Of a stretch of 64,000 nt of DNA, positions 9,235-18,094 are shown one piece after another. The stretch covers positions 2,596,602 to 2,660,601 of the forward strand of contig NZ_CH724156.1 in assembly GCF_000152625.1 (NCBI RefSeq), written 5' to 3'. The DNA is from Roseovarius nubinhibens ISM. Lineage in GTDB: Bacteria > Pseudomonadota > Alphaproteobacteria > Rhodobacterales > Rhodobacteraceae. Each line of letters starts with the position of its first letter. Within the stretch, counting starts at the first letter, position 1. Below the pieces are notes generated by a model, which did no database searches, was not told where the DNA came from, and saw nothing but the letters and a program-made list of their open reading frames with translations. The position numbers were made by a program, and so were the translations under genes.

Positions 9235-10509
9235 ATGTCAGTGGAAAAGATCGATACGCTCGTGGTTGGCGGAGGCCAGGCCGGCATCGCGATGAGCGAA
9301 CATTTGGGCCGTGCGGGCATCCCGCATGTGGTGCTCGAACGCGACCGGATCGCCGAACGCTGGCGCACCGGGCGCTGGGATTCGCTGGTCGCCAATGGCC
9401 CGGCCTGGCATGACCGCTTTCCCAACATGACCTATGACAATTGCGAACCGGAGGTCTTTCCCGGTAAGGACCGCGTCGCCGAATATTTCGTCCAATACGC
9501 CAAGATGATCAACGCCCCCGTCCGCTGTGGCGTCGAGGTGACCCGCGCCCAGCGCCTCAAGGGCCGCCCCGGCTTTCGCGTCGAGACCAGCGATGGCGTC
9601 TTCGAGGCTCGCCGCGTGGTCTGCGCCACCGGCGCGTTTCAGCGCCCGATCATCCCCAATGTGATCCCCGAGAGCGCGCCGGTGGACCAGATCCACAGCT
9701 TTGACTACCGCAACCCGGATCAGCTCAAGCCCGGTGCGGTGCTCGTCGTCGGGGCAGGGGCCTCGGGCTCGCAGATCGCCGAGGAACTCATCGCTTCGGG
9801 CCGCAAGGTCTATCTCTCGCTCGGGCCCCATGACCGCCCGCCGCGCCGCTACCGCAACCGCGATTTCGTCTGGTGGCTCGGCGTCTTGGGCAAATGGGAC
9901 CTCGAAGCGATGGCGCCCGGCACCGAACATGTCACCGTGGCCTTCAGCGGCGCCAATGGCGGCAACACCGTCGATTTCCGCCGCTTCGCCGAAGCCGGCT
10001 GCACCCTCGTCGGGCGCACCGACAGCTATGCGGAGGGCACGCTGCGCTTTGCCGATGATCTGGTGGAAAACATCGCCGCGGGCGACGCCTTCTATCACCG
10101 GATGCTCGACGAATGCGACGCCTATGCCGAGGCCAACGGGCTCGACCTGCCGCTCGACCCCGAGGCGCGCAAGATCGGCCCCGATCCCGACTGCCTGACC
10201 CACCCGGTCGAGAGCCTCGACCTCGCCGAGGCGGGCATCACCACCGTGCTCTGGGCCACCGGCTTTGCCCGCGATTACGACTGGCTCGAGATCGACACGT
10301 TCGACGCCCAGGGCGCGCCCCTGCATCAGCGTGGCGTGTCGCGCGAACAGGGCGTCTATTTCCTCGGTTTGCCATGGCAATCGCGGCGCGGATCGTCCTT
10401 TATCTGGGGCGTCTGGCATGACGCGAAACACGTGGCCGATCACATCGCCACCCAACGCGCCTATCTCGACTTTCACGAAACCGCTCAGGCCCAGACCGAA
10501 CCCGCCTGA
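9235..10509 (+). CDS. FAD/NAD(P)-binding flavin-containing monooxygenase-like protein
   Basis: 424 residues from ATG 9235, preferred over an in-frame ATG at 9148 because the FAD motif should lie near the N-terminus and AAGGGG lies upstream. VVGGGQAGIAMSEHL is the FAD-binding Rossmann motif; VVGAGASGSQIAEELIASG is the NAD(P)-binding one near residue 175. The pattern resembles CzcO/YUCCA-type monooxygenases. First gene of a run with RidA, DUF1028, Rieske oxygenase and aldehyde dehydrogenase, 148 bp after the IclR gene. Substrate unknown. Confidence 0.85.
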   Translation: MSVEKIDTLVVGGGQAGIAMSEHLGRAGIPHVVLERDRIAERWRTGRWDSLVANGPAWHDRFPNMTYDNCEPEVFPGKDRVAEYFVQYAKMINAPVRCGVEVTRAQRLKGRPGFRVETSDGVFEARRVVCATGAFQRPIIPNVIPESAPVDQIHSFDYRNPDQLKPGAVLVVGAGASGSQIAEELIASGRKVYLSLGPHDRPPRRYRNRDFVWWLGVLGKWDLEAMAPGTEHVTVAFSGANGGNTVDFRRFAEAGCTLVGRTDSYAEGTLRFADDLVENIAAGDAFYHRMLDECDAYAEANGLDLPLDPEARKIGPDPDCLTHPVESLDLAEAGITTVLWATGFARDYDWLEIDTFDAQGAPLHQRGVSREQGVYFLGLPWQSRRGSSFIWGVWHDAKHVADHIATQRAYLDFHETAQAQTEPA

Positions 10510-10533
10510 TCAAGACCCATTACGGAGCGCCTC

Positions 10534-10956
10534 ATGGCCCATACCCGCATCCGCAAATTCAACACCTCCGACACCTACCCCGAGCAGAATCTCGACAATG
10601 ATCTCTGTCAGGCGGTGGTGACGCGCGGCGGCCGCACCGTCTATCTGCGCGGCCAATGCCCGCAAAACCTCGACGATGCCAAGAATATCGAAAGCCACGA
10701 CCCGGTCGAACAGACTCATAAGGTCATGCAGAACATCCGTCAGCTCATCGAGGAATGCGGCGGCCGGATGGAGCATCTGGTCAAGGTCGTGGTCTACATC
10801 ACCGATGTCCGCCACCGCGAGGCGGTCTACCGGACCATGGGCGAATATATCAAGGGCGTGCACCCGGTCTCGACCGGTCTGGTGGTGCAGGCGCTGGCCC
10901 GTCCCGAATGGCTCGTCGAGATCGACGGCACCGCCGTGATCCCCGACGAAGAATGA
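10534..10956 (+). CDS. RidA/YjgF/UK114 family protein
   Basis: 140-residue trimer-forming family whose members hydrolyse reactive enamine/imine intermediates released by amino-acid or amine-oxidising enzymes. The conserved VYLRGQCPQNLD, NIRQLIEECGGRMEHLVKVVVYITD and ALARPEWLVEIDGTAVIP blocks are present. It starts 24 bp after the monooxygenase gene. Its presence fits a pathway that makes imines, as the flavoprotein amine oxidases here would (inference). Confidence 0.93.
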   Translation: MAHTRIRKFNTSDTYPEQNLDNDLCQAVVTRGGRTVYLRGQCPQNLDDAKNIESHDPVEQTHKVMQNIRQLIEECGGRMEHLVKVVVYITDVRHREAVYRTMGEYIKGVHPVSTGLVVQALARPEWLVEIDGTAVIPDEE

Positions 10957-10970
10957 CCCGCAACATAGCC

Positions 10971-10993
10971 GCCGGGGGCCATCGGTCCCCGGC
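10971..10993 (+). other. Short stem-loop between RidA and DUF1028 genes
   Basis: A 7-bp GC stem (GCCGGGG with CCCCGGC) and 9-nt loop in the 82-bp gap, without a T tract. It is probably an mRNA-processing or attenuation element inside the operon. Function is inferred only. Confidence 0.35.
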
Positions 10994-11038
10994 GCAGCCG
11001 CACAAGACCAAGACCCGACAGGACGAAGGAGCCATCGC

Positions 11039-11713
11039 ATGACATTCTCCCTGGTGGCGCGCTGCGCCGAAACCGGCATGTTTGGCCTCGCCATCTCGTC
11101 GTCGTCGCCCGCCGTGGCGGCGCGCTGTGCCTTTGCCCGGGCGGGCGTCGGCGCGGTCTGTTCGCAAAATGTCACCGATCCTTCCCTCGGCCCGCTCGCG
11201 CTCGATCTGATGCAGGGCGGGATGAGCGCGTCCGAGGCCATCGCCGGCGTCCGCGATCTGGGCCGTTTCATCGAATACCGGCAGGTGCTGGCGGTCGACA
11301 AACAAGGCCGCACCGCCATCCATTCCGGCCCCAACAGCCTCGGCATCTGGACCGACGCCCAGGCCGAAAACGTGGCGTCGGGCGGCAATCTCCTTGCCAA
11401 TGACGGGGTGCCACAGGCCATCGTCGACGGCTTTCTCGGCGCTTCGGGCCATATCGGCGACCGGCTCATCGCCGCGATGCGCGCGGGGCTTGCCGCAGGC
11501 GGCGAAGCGGGCCCGATCCATTCCGCCGGCATGATGATCGTCGACGATGTGAGCTGGCCCGTGGCCGAGCTGCGCTGCGACTGGACCGAGGACTGCCCGA
11601 TCGAGGCCATCGCCACCGCCTGGGACGTCTACAAACCACAGCTGCGCGACTATGTGACCCGCGCGCTCGACCCGCGTTCGGCCCCGTCCTACGGCGTGCC
11701 CGGAGACGAATAA
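11039..11713 (+). CDS. DUF1028 (Ntn-hydrolase-like) protein
   Basis: 224 residues beginning MTFSLVARCAETGMFGLAISSSSPAVAARC, which I cite only as far as the hallmark pattern: a short beta strand, then AVAARC and later GVGAVCSQN. DUF1028 proteins have an Ntn-hydrolase-like fold and sit in amine/amino-acid degradation clusters; their reaction is not established. GAAGGAG lies upstream of the ATG. It follows RidA and precedes a Rieske oxygenase, within one probable operon. Confidence 0.85.
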   Translation: MTFSLVARCAETGMFGLAISSSSPAVAARCAFARAGVGAVCSQNVTDPSLGPLALDLMQGGMSASEAIAGVRDLGRFIEYRQVLAVDKQGRTAIHSGPNSLGIWTDAQAENVASGGNLLANDGVPQAIVDGFLGASGHIGDRLIAAMRAGLAAGGEAGPIHSAGMMIVDDVSWPVAELRCDWTEDCPIEAIATAWDVYKPQLRDYVTRALDPRSAPSYGVPGDE

Positions 11714-11744
11714 TGTTCTGAAAACAGGGAAATAGGAGGTGATT

Positions 11745-12860
11745 ATGAGTGATCTGCGTGACAGGCTTCAACATCTGGCGGCATTGCCCGCCGACCGGCC
11801 CAGCGGTATGCGCGGCGCCTTCTACACCTCGCCCGAGCAGTTCGCCCATGAGGCGGCGACCGTGCTCCGCCGGGGCTGGCATTGCCTTGGCCGCGAGGAT
11901 GAAATTCCCGAGCCCGGCGATTTCTTCACCGTCCAGCTTCTCAATGAACCGCTGATCGTGGTGCGCGGCGACGATGGCGAGATCCGCGCGCTGGCCAATG
12001 TCTGCCGCCACCGGGGCATGCCGCTCGCCGAAGGGCGCGGCAATGTCAAACGCTTCATCTGCTCCTATCACGCCTGGGCCTATGGTCGCGACGGGGCGCT
12101 GCTGCGCGCCGCCCGCATGGAAAACGCCGGGTTTGACGCCAAATCCTGCCGCCTCCATGGCCACAATCTGCAACTCTGGAACGGCTTTATCTATGTCTCG
12201 CTCGACGCCAAGGCCGCGCCCTTCGAGCACCCCGAGCTTGACGCGCTGATCGCACCTTATGAGCCCAAGAAATTCCGCCTCGTACATGTCGCCGAAGAGG
12301 ATTGGCACTGCAATTGGAAATGCCTCGTCGAAAACTTCATGGAAGGCTATCACCTCTCGGTGGTCCATCCCCAGACGTTGCATGGCTATACGCCCACCGG
12401 GCTCGCGCGCAAACTCATCGCGGGCGAGGGCTATACCTCCTACGCCGCCAATTACCCCGACGGCATCCCGCCGCGCGGCATGGGCGCTCCGGGGCTGAGC
12501 CGCGATGAAATGATGCGCTCGACGCTCTTCGCCAAATTCCCCACCCAGGTCGCAAGCCAGGCCGCGAGCCTACTGGTCTCGCTGTCGATCTTCCCGCTCG
12601 ACGCGGGCACGATCCGGGTGAAATGGACCATGTCCACCTATGGCGAAGACCTCGACGACGCGGTGATCGCCGCCCGGATCAAGCTCTGGGAAGAGGTCAA
12701 TGCCGAGGACCGGGCCAAGCTCGAACGGATGCAGGTGGCGCTCGCTTCCGATCACGCGGGCGAAGGTCCGCTGGCGGGCGAGGATTACGAAGGCACGGTG
12801 CGCGATTTCCAATCCTGGCTTGCCGCGCAAGACCGGGTGGCGGACGCGATACCTGCCTGA
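11745..12860 (+). CDS. Rieske non-heme iron oxygenase, alpha subunit
   Basis: 371 residues from ATG 11745, which sits after AGGAGGT; an in-frame GTG six bases earlier overlaps that site. The Rieske [2Fe-2S] ligands are the CRHRG and CSYHAW motifs (about residues 87-110). The mononuclear iron site is ENFMEGYHLSVVHP with two His. The single-component architecture resembles oxygenases that demethylate or hydroxylate quaternary ammonium compounds (carnitine, betaines, stachydrine). No ferredoxin or reductase gene is adjacent, so electron donors must come from elsewhere. Specificity is not readable. Confidence 0.9.
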   Translation: MSDLRDRLQHLAALPADRPSGMRGAFYTSPEQFAHEAATVLRRGWHCLGREDEIPEPGDFFTVQLLNEPLIVVRGDDGEIRALANVCRHRGMPLAEGRGNVKRFICSYHAWAYGRDGALLRAARMENAGFDAKSCRLHGHNLQLWNGFIYVSLDAKAAPFEHPELDALIAPYEPKKFRLVHVAEEDWHCNWKCLVENFMEGYHLSVVHPQTLHGYTPTGLARKLIAGEGYTSYAANYPDGIPPRGMGAPGLSRDEMMRSTLFAKFPTQVASQAASLLVSLSIFPLDAGTIRVKWTMSTYGEDLDDAVIAARIKLWEEVNAEDRAKLERMQVALASDHAGEGPLAGEDYEGTVRDFQSWLAAQDRVADAIPA

Positions 12861-12895
12861 CAATACGACTGAAACACAGAAACGGAGGGCGCGAC

Positions 12896-14389
12896 ATGCA
12901 GCTCACTTATGACGATTGGCGCGCCCGCGCTTCCCAAATGACCTTTCGCGACAAGGCCTTCATCAACGGCCAGTTTGTCGCCGCCCAATCGGGCGAGACC
13001 TTCGACAGCATCAACCCCGCCACCGGCGAGGTTCTGGCACAGGTGGCGTCCTGCGATGCCGCCGATGTCGACCGCGCCGTGGCCGCCGCGCGCACGGCCT
13101 TTGACGCGGGCCACTGGTCGCGCAGCGATCCCGGCCACCGCAAATCCGTGCTGCTCAAACTCGCCGATCTGATCCGCGACAACCTCGCCGAATTTGCCCT
13201 GCTCGACAGTCTCGACATGGGCAAGCTGGTCCAGGACGCGGTGACCGTGGATGCCCCCGGCTCGGCGCATTTCTTCCAATGGTATGCCGAAGCCATCGAC
13301 AAGATCTATGACGAGGTGGCCCCGACCGGCCCCGGCGATCTGGCTCTGGTGCGCCGCGTGCCGCTCGGCGTGGTGGGGGCGGTGACCCCGTGGAACTTCC
13401 CGCTCGACATGGCGACATGGAAGGCCGCCGCAGCCCTCGCCGCCGGCAATTCCGTGGTGCTGAAACCGGCCGAACAATCGCCTCTCTCGGCGCTGCGCCT
13501 AGCAGAACTGGCGATGGAGGCGGGCCTTCCCGAAGGCGTCTTCAACGTGGTCCCGGGCATGGGCGCCACGGCGGGCCGCGCGCTCGGGCTGCACAATGAT
13601 GTCGATTGCCTTGCCTTCACCGGCTCCACCGCCGTCGGCAAAATGTTCATGCAATATTCGGGCCAGTCCAACCTCAAACCCGTCTGGCCCGAAACCGGCG
13701 GCAAGAGCCCCAATCTCATCTTCGCCGATTGCGCCGATCTCGACCGCGCGGCGGACATGGCGGCCTTTGGCATCTTCTTCAACCAAGGGCAGGTCTGCTC
13801 GGCCAATTCTCGGCTCTATGTCGAACGCGCCATCCATGCCGAATTCGTCGAGCGCATGATCGCCCGCGCCGAGGCCACCCCGCCGGGCGATCCGCTCGAC
13901 CCGGCGTCGAAACTCGGCGCCATCGTCGATGAAAAACAGACCCGTTCCATCGAGGCCGCCATCGCCGCAGGCCGCAACAGCGCCAATCTCGTCGCAGGCG
14001 GCAACCGGGTGACGCTTAACGGCAAGGGCTGTTTCATCGAGCCCACGATCTTTGACGATGTGCGCCACGATGATGCGCTGGCGCGCGACGAAATCTTTGG
14101 CCCGGTGCTGTCGATCATCCCCTTCGACACCGAGGCCGAAGCCGTCGCCATGGCCAATGACAGCATCTATGGCCTCGCCGCCTCGGTCTGGACCGACAAT
14201 CTGAGCCGCGCCCACCGCGTTTCCGAGGCGATCCACGCCGGAACCGTTTCGGTCAACACCGTCGATGCGCTCTCGGCCCAGACCCCCTTTGGCGGGATGA
14301 AGCAATCGGGCTTTGGCCGGGATCTGTCGCTGCACAGCTTCGACAAATATACCGCGCTGAAAACCACCTGGATCAAGTATCAGGCTTGA
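12896..14389 (+). CDS. Aldehyde dehydrogenase (NAD(P)+), PuuC-like
   Basis: 497 residues from ATG 12896, which follows CGGAGGGCG; the frame is open further upstream but that part is antisense-like and overlaps the Rieske gene. Motifs: VTPWNFPLD, FTGSTAVGK (cofactor site), ETGGKSPNL with the general-base Glu, and FNQGQVCSANSRL with the catalytic Cys. The TFDSINPATGEVLA start and overall pattern are closest to gamma-glutamyl-aminobutyraldehyde/aminoaldehyde dehydrogenases. It would oxidise the aldehyde made by the amine-oxidising enzymes of this locus. Confidence 0.92.
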   Translation: MQLTYDDWRARASQMTFRDKAFINGQFVAAQSGETFDSINPATGEVLAQVASCDAADVDRAVAAARTAFDAGHWSRSDPGHRKSVLLKLADLIRDNLAEFALLDSLDMGKLVQDAVTVDAPGSAHFFQWYAEAIDKIYDEVAPTGPGDLALVRRVPLGVVGAVTPWNFPLDMATWKAAAALAAGNSVVLKPAEQSPLSALRLAELAMEAGLPEGVFNVVPGMGATAGRALGLHNDVDCLAFTGSTAVGKMFMQYSGQSNLKPVWPETGGKSPNLIFADCADLDRAADMAAFGIFFNQGQVCSANSRLYVERAIHAEFVERMIARAEATPPGDPLDPASKLGAIVDEKQTRSIEAAIAAGRNSANLVAGGNRVTLNGKGCFIEPTIFDDVRHDDALARDEIFGPVLSIIPFDTEAEAVAMANDSIYGLAASVWTDNLSRAHRVSEAIHAGTVSVNTVDALSAQTPFGGMKQSGFGRDLSLHSFDKYTALKTTWIKYQA

Positions 14390-14420
14390 AATGATCCGGG
14401 GCAGGGCAGATAACCGGCGC

Positions 14421-15362
14421 ATGCCGTTGCGTTTCACCCTCAGACAGCTCGAATATTTCGTCGCCGTGGGCGAGGCGGGATCGATCGCCCATGCCTCGGA
14501 CAAGGTCAACGTTTCCTCGCCCTCCATCTCGGCCGCCGTGTCGCAGATGGAGGAAGAGTTCGGCCTGCAACTTTTCGTGCGAAAACATGCACATGGCCTG
14601 TCGCTCACCCCGGCGGGCCATCAGTTCATGGCACAGGCCAAATCGGTGCTGAACGAGGCCCACGCCCTGTCGCGCCTCGCCGACAACATCTCTGGCATGG
14701 TGCAAGGCCCGCTCTCGGTCGGCTGCCTCCTGACCTTTGCTCAGCGCGTGGTGCCCGGCCTGCGCCGACAGTTCGAGGCCAAATACCCCAATGTCCGCAT
14801 CTCGCAGGTCGAACAGGATCAGGCGCGGCTCTTTGATCTTCTGCGCCGGGCCGAGATCGACGTGGCGCTGACCTATGATCTCGACATCCCATCCGATCTC
14901 AACTTCCTCGCGCTGGCCGAACTGCCCCCTTATGCGATCCTGCCCGAGGGCCACCCGCTCGCCGACCGGCGCAGCGTCTCGGCCGAGGATCTCAAGGATC
15001 ACCCGATGGTGCTGCTCGACCTGCCGATCAGCGCCGAATATTTCCATTCCTTCTTTGCCCGCATCGGCGCCCGGCCGCTGATCGCCGAACGCACCCGCGA
15101 CATGGCGGTGATGCACAGCCTCGTCGGCAACGGCTTTGGCTATTCCATCGCCAATATCCGCCCGCTGAGCGATCAGGCCCCCGATGGCCGGCCCCTCGTC
15201 TATGTCCCCCTGACGGGCAGCGCGCGGCCCCTGCACCTCGGTCTCGTCACCTCAGGAGGGGCGGATAACGTCTTGACGGTAAAGGCCTTTATCGACCACT
15301 GCCGCGCCTCCATCAGCGCCGAGAGCATCCCGGGCCTGCGCATCGGTCTCGAAGAGGGCTGA
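14421..15362 (+). CDS. LysR-family transcriptional regulator
   Basis: About 313 residues from ATG 14421; an alternative ATG at 14391 would add ten residues unlike the family start. N-terminal HTH: LRQLEYFVAVGEAGSIAHAS, then SPSISAAVSQMEEEFGLQLFVR. The C-terminal effector-binding domain covers the rest. It directly follows the aldehyde dehydrogenase on the same strand and lies 111 bp before the trimethylamine-dehydrogenase-like gene, so it may regulate either. Confidence 0.9.
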   Translation: MPLRFTLRQLEYFVAVGEAGSIAHASDKVNVSSPSISAAVSQMEEEFGLQLFVRKHAHGLSLTPAGHQFMAQAKSVLNEAHALSRLADNISGMVQGPLSVGCLLTFAQRVVPGLRRQFEAKYPNVRISQVEQDQARLFDLLRRAEIDVALTYDLDIPSDLNFLALAELPPYAILPEGHPLADRRSVSAEDLKDHPMVLLDLPISAEYFHSFFARIGARPLIAERTRDMAVMHSLVGNGFGYSIANIRPLSDQAPDGRPLVYVPLTGSARPLHLGLVTSGGADNVLTVKAFIDHCRASISAESIPGLRIGLEEG

Positions 15363-15473
15363 GAACCCTTGGCTTAAGCTTTGGCTAAGCCATGCTTTCG
15401 CAGCCACGACTTTATCCTGCGCCGCAATTCTGTGATCCTGTCCCGACACCTAACCCTGATGGGAGCCTGACCC

Positions 15474-17543
15474 GTGCGCGACCCCCGCTATGACATCCTC
15501 TTCGAGCCGGTAAAAATCGGCCCGCTCACCGCCAAGAACCGCTTTTATCAGGTGCCCCATTGCAATGGCGGCGGCTACCGCGACCCATCGGCGGCGGCGG
15601 AAATGCGCGGCATCAAGGCCGAAGGCGGCTGGGGCGTGATCTTCACCGAGCAATGCGAAATGCACCACACCTCGGAAATCACCCCCTTCATCGAACTCCG
15701 CCTCTGGGAGGACAAGGACATCCCGCAACTGCGCCGCATGTCCGAGAAGATGAAGACCCACGGCGCGCTCGCCGGCATTCAGCTCGCCTATTCCGGCATC
15801 AACGGTCCCAACCTCTACACCAAGGAAGTGCCGCTCGCCCCCTCGGCCCTGCCGATCCGCACCTTCACCAATGACCCGGTGCAGGCCCGCGCCATGTCCA
15901 AATCCGAAATCCGCGATCTGCGGCGCTGGTTCGTCAATGCGGCGAAACGTTCAAAAGAGGCAGGTTTTGACCTGATATGCCTCTATGGGGCGCATGGATT
16001 TGGCATTTTTCAACATTTCCTCTCAAGAGCCACAAACCAGCGCAGCGACGAATATGGCGGCTCGCTCGAGAACCGTTCGCGCTTTGCCCGCGAGGTGGTG
16101 GCCGATATGCGCGACGCCGTCGGCGACACCATGGCCCTCACCATGCGGGTGAGCCTGGATGAAACCATCGGCGAACTGGGCTTTTCCAACGCCGAGCTGC
16201 GCGACTTCATCGAGATGAACCGCGATCTGCCCGATCTGTGGGATCTGGCGCAGGGCACATGGGAGGATTGCTCCGGCCCCTCCCGCTTCAAGGACGAGGC
16301 GGCCCAGGAAACCCTGGTGCGCGGCATCCACGAGCTGAGCGACAAGCCCATCGTCGGCGTCGGCCGCTTCACCTCGCCCGATGTCATGGCGAAAATGGTC
16401 AAATCCGGCACGCTCGACCTGATCGGCTGCGCCCGCCCCTCCATCGCCGATCCCTTCCTGCCGAAAAAGATCGAGGAAGGCCGCATCGAAGACATCCGCG
16501 AATGTATCGGCTGCAACATCTGCATCACCGGCGACATGACCATGTCGATCAGCCGCTGCACTCAGAACCCGACCTTCATGGAAGAATGGCGCAAGGGCTG
16601 GCATCCCGAAAAGATGAACCCCAAGGGCGCGAGCCAATCGGTCCTCGTTGTGGGCTCCGGTCCCGCCGGGCTCGAGGCCGCCTGGGCGCTCTGCCGGCGC
16701 GGCTATGACGTGGCCATCGCCGAGGCCGGCACCGAAATCGGCGGCCGGGTGACCCGCGAACGCAAGCTGCCCGGCCTCTCGGCCTGGGGGCGGGTGGTCG
16801 ATTACCGCGACTATCAGCTCTCGCAACGCCCCAATGTCGAGATCTACCGCGACAGCGAGCTCGACGCCGAGAGCCTGCTCGAGTTCGGTTTTGAAAACAT
16901 CGCCATCGCCACCGGGGCCAGCTGGCGCCGCGATGGTGTCTCGCGTCAGCATGTGGTGCCGATGCCCATTGCGGAGGGCGCGCGCGTCTACACGCCGGAT
17001 GATCTGATGGGCGGCACCATCCCCGAGGGCAAGATCGTGCTCTTCGACGATGATCACTACTACATGGGCGGTGTCCTGGCCGAGCTTCTGGCTTCGCGCG
17101 GCGCCGATGTGACCCTGATCACCCCTTCGGCCTATGTCAGCGACTGGACCAACAACACGCTCGAACAGGCGGTGATCCATGCCCGGCTCGTCGAGATGGG
17201 GGTCGAGATCGTGCTCAATCGCGGCGTGACCGAGATTGCCGCCGATCATGTCCTGAGCAATTGCGTCTACACCGGCCGCACCACGCGTTATGACGCCGAT
17301 GCGGTGGTCATGGTCGCCTCGCGTCAGGGCCGCGACGGGCTCTATCACGATCTCCTGGCGCGCGAGTCCGACTGGGCCGATGCCGGGATCAAATCGGTGC
17401 GGCTCTTCGGCGATGCCGAGGCCCCCGGTCCGATCGCCTGGGCGACCTACGCGGGCCACCGCTATGCCCGCGAGCTGGACGGCGAAGACATCGGCGACGC
17501 GCTGCCCTTCCGCCGCGAAATCACCGAGCTCGCCGCCGAGTAA
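15474..17543 (+). CDS. Trimethylamine/dimethylamine-dehydrogenase-like FMN/[4Fe-4S] flavoprotein
   Basis: 689 residues starting at GTG 15474 after GGGAG. Layout: N-terminal Old-Yellow-Enzyme TIM barrel (about 1-340), [4Fe-4S] cysteines in CIGCNIC plus a Cys 14 residues on, and C-terminal ADP/FAD-like domains (VVGSGPAGLEAAW). Cys30 in RFYQVPHC matches the residue covalently linked to FMN in trimethylamine dehydrogenase, and the active-site YGAH (171-174) is kept. Residue 60 is Gln where that enzyme has an aromatic cage Tyr, and the cage Trp just after the Cys cluster seems absent, so the substrate is probably not trimethylamine. Electrons likely pass to ETF. Confidence 0.9.
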   Translation: MRDPRYDILFEPVKIGPLTAKNRFYQVPHCNGGGYRDPSAAAEMRGIKAEGGWGVIFTEQCEMHHTSEITPFIELRLWEDKDIPQLRRMSEKMKTHGALAGIQLAYSGINGPNLYTKEVPLAPSALPIRTFTNDPVQARAMSKSEIRDLRRWFVNAAKRSKEAGFDLICLYGAHGFGIFQHFLSRATNQRSDEYGGSLENRSRFAREVVADMRDAVGDTMALTMRVSLDETIGELGFSNAELRDFIEMNRDLPDLWDLAQGTWEDCSGPSRFKDEAAQETLVRGIHELSDKPIVGVGRFTSPDVMAKMVKSGTLDLIGCARPSIADPFLPKKIEEGRIEDIRECIGCNICITGDMTMSISRCTQNPTFMEEWRKGWHPEKMNPKGASQSVLVVGSGPAGLEAAWALCRRGYDVAIAEAGTEIGGRVTRERKLPGLSAWGRVVDYRDYQLSQRPNVEIYRDSELDAESLLEFGFENIAIATGASWRRDGVSRQHVVPMPIAEGARVYTPDDLMGGTIPEGKIVLFDDDHYYMGGVLAELLASRGADVTLITPSAYVSDWTNNTLEQAVIHARLVEMGVEIVLNRGVTEIAADHVLSNCVYTGRTTRYDADAVVMVASRQGRDGLYHDLLARESDWADAGIKSVRLFGDAEAPGPIAWATYAGHRYARELDGEDIGDALPFRREITELAAE

Positions 17544-17563
17544 CGCGCGCTCCGGTAACCTCT

Positions 17564-17588
17564 TTCCGGGGGGCGCGTCCCCCCGGAA
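17564..17588 (+). terminator. GC hairpin after the flavoprotein gene
   Basis: A perfect 10-bp stem (TTCCGGGGGG with CCCCCCGGAA) and 5-nt loop, 21 bp after the stop codon. There is no clean T run, so termination may be partly Rho-dependent. It separates the catabolic locus from the cobalamin cluster. Confidence 0.55.
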
Positions 17589-17746
17589 ATCGCCACTGTC
17601 GTTTTACCGTCGCAATACCGACGTATCACCGACAGGGCAAAATCGCCGATCCCCCTTGGTTAACAGGGCTCCGCGCTTTTTCGCAGGCCTCGCCGCATTC
17701 CGCCTCTCACATGCCGTTTCCCGCCCCGTGGATGTCGCCCCCGCAA

Positions 17747-17776
17747 TTGACATTGCACCCCCGTCCTGAGCATTGT
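17747..17776 (+). promoter_or_regulatory. Possible sigma-70 promoter ahead of the first cobalamin riboswitch
   Basis: A perfect TTGACA at 17747-17752 is followed 18 bp later by a poor -10 candidate (CATTGT). It is placed correctly to start the riboswitch transcript at about 17783. The rest of the 17589-17782 gap shows nothing else I can name. Confidence 0.35.
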
Positions 17777-17782
17777 CGCCCC

Positions 17783-17952
17783 TGATGGTTGCCCGGGACG
17801 AATCCGGGCTGAAAAGGGAACGCGGTGCGGGTCTGACCCAATTCCGCGGCTGCCCTCGCAACTGTAAGCGGCGAATGTCTCGCACCATGCCACTGGCCCT
17901 CGGGCTGGGAAGGCGCGACCCATGATGACCCGCAAGCCAGGAGACCTGCCAT
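17783..17952 (+). promoter_or_regulatory. Cobalamin (B12) riboswitch 1
   Basis: Class hallmarks in order: AAAAGGGAACGCGGTG near 17812-17827, TGCCCTCGCAACTGTAAGCG near 17851-17870, GCCACTGG at 17889-17896, GGGAAGGCG, and the B12 box AAGCCAGGAGACCTGCCAT at about 17934-17952. Adenosylcobalamin binding normally represses the downstream genes. Here these are the large cob cluster beginning with a small leader ORF and the DUF1636 gene. Confidence 0.95.
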
Positions 17953-18019
17953 CCAGGGCGCTGTCCGGCGCTCTTGTCACGCATAGCTCCGGGCGAGGTG
18001 CCCCGGCGGAGGAAAGAAT

Positions 18020-18094
18020 ATGGGTTCTATTTCAATGTCTTGCCGATCTGGTGGGCGGGGGCTTCTGGCCCGTGCCCCGAGGGCGCGCCAATGA
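18020..18094 (+). CDS. Possible 24-residue leader ORF between riboswitch and DUF1636 gene
   Basis: ATG at 18020 is preceded by a strong Shine-Dalgarno, CGGAGGAAAG, and the frame ends in a TGA that overlaps the DUF1636 ATG (ATGA at 18091-18094). The DUF1636 start itself lacks a comparable ribosome-binding site. The peptide begins MGSISMSCRSGG and is rich in Arg, Gly and Ser. It could couple riboswitch-controlled ribosome access to translation of the operon. No homologue is recognised. Confidence 0.45.
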   Translation: MGSISMSCRSGGRGLLARAPRARQ

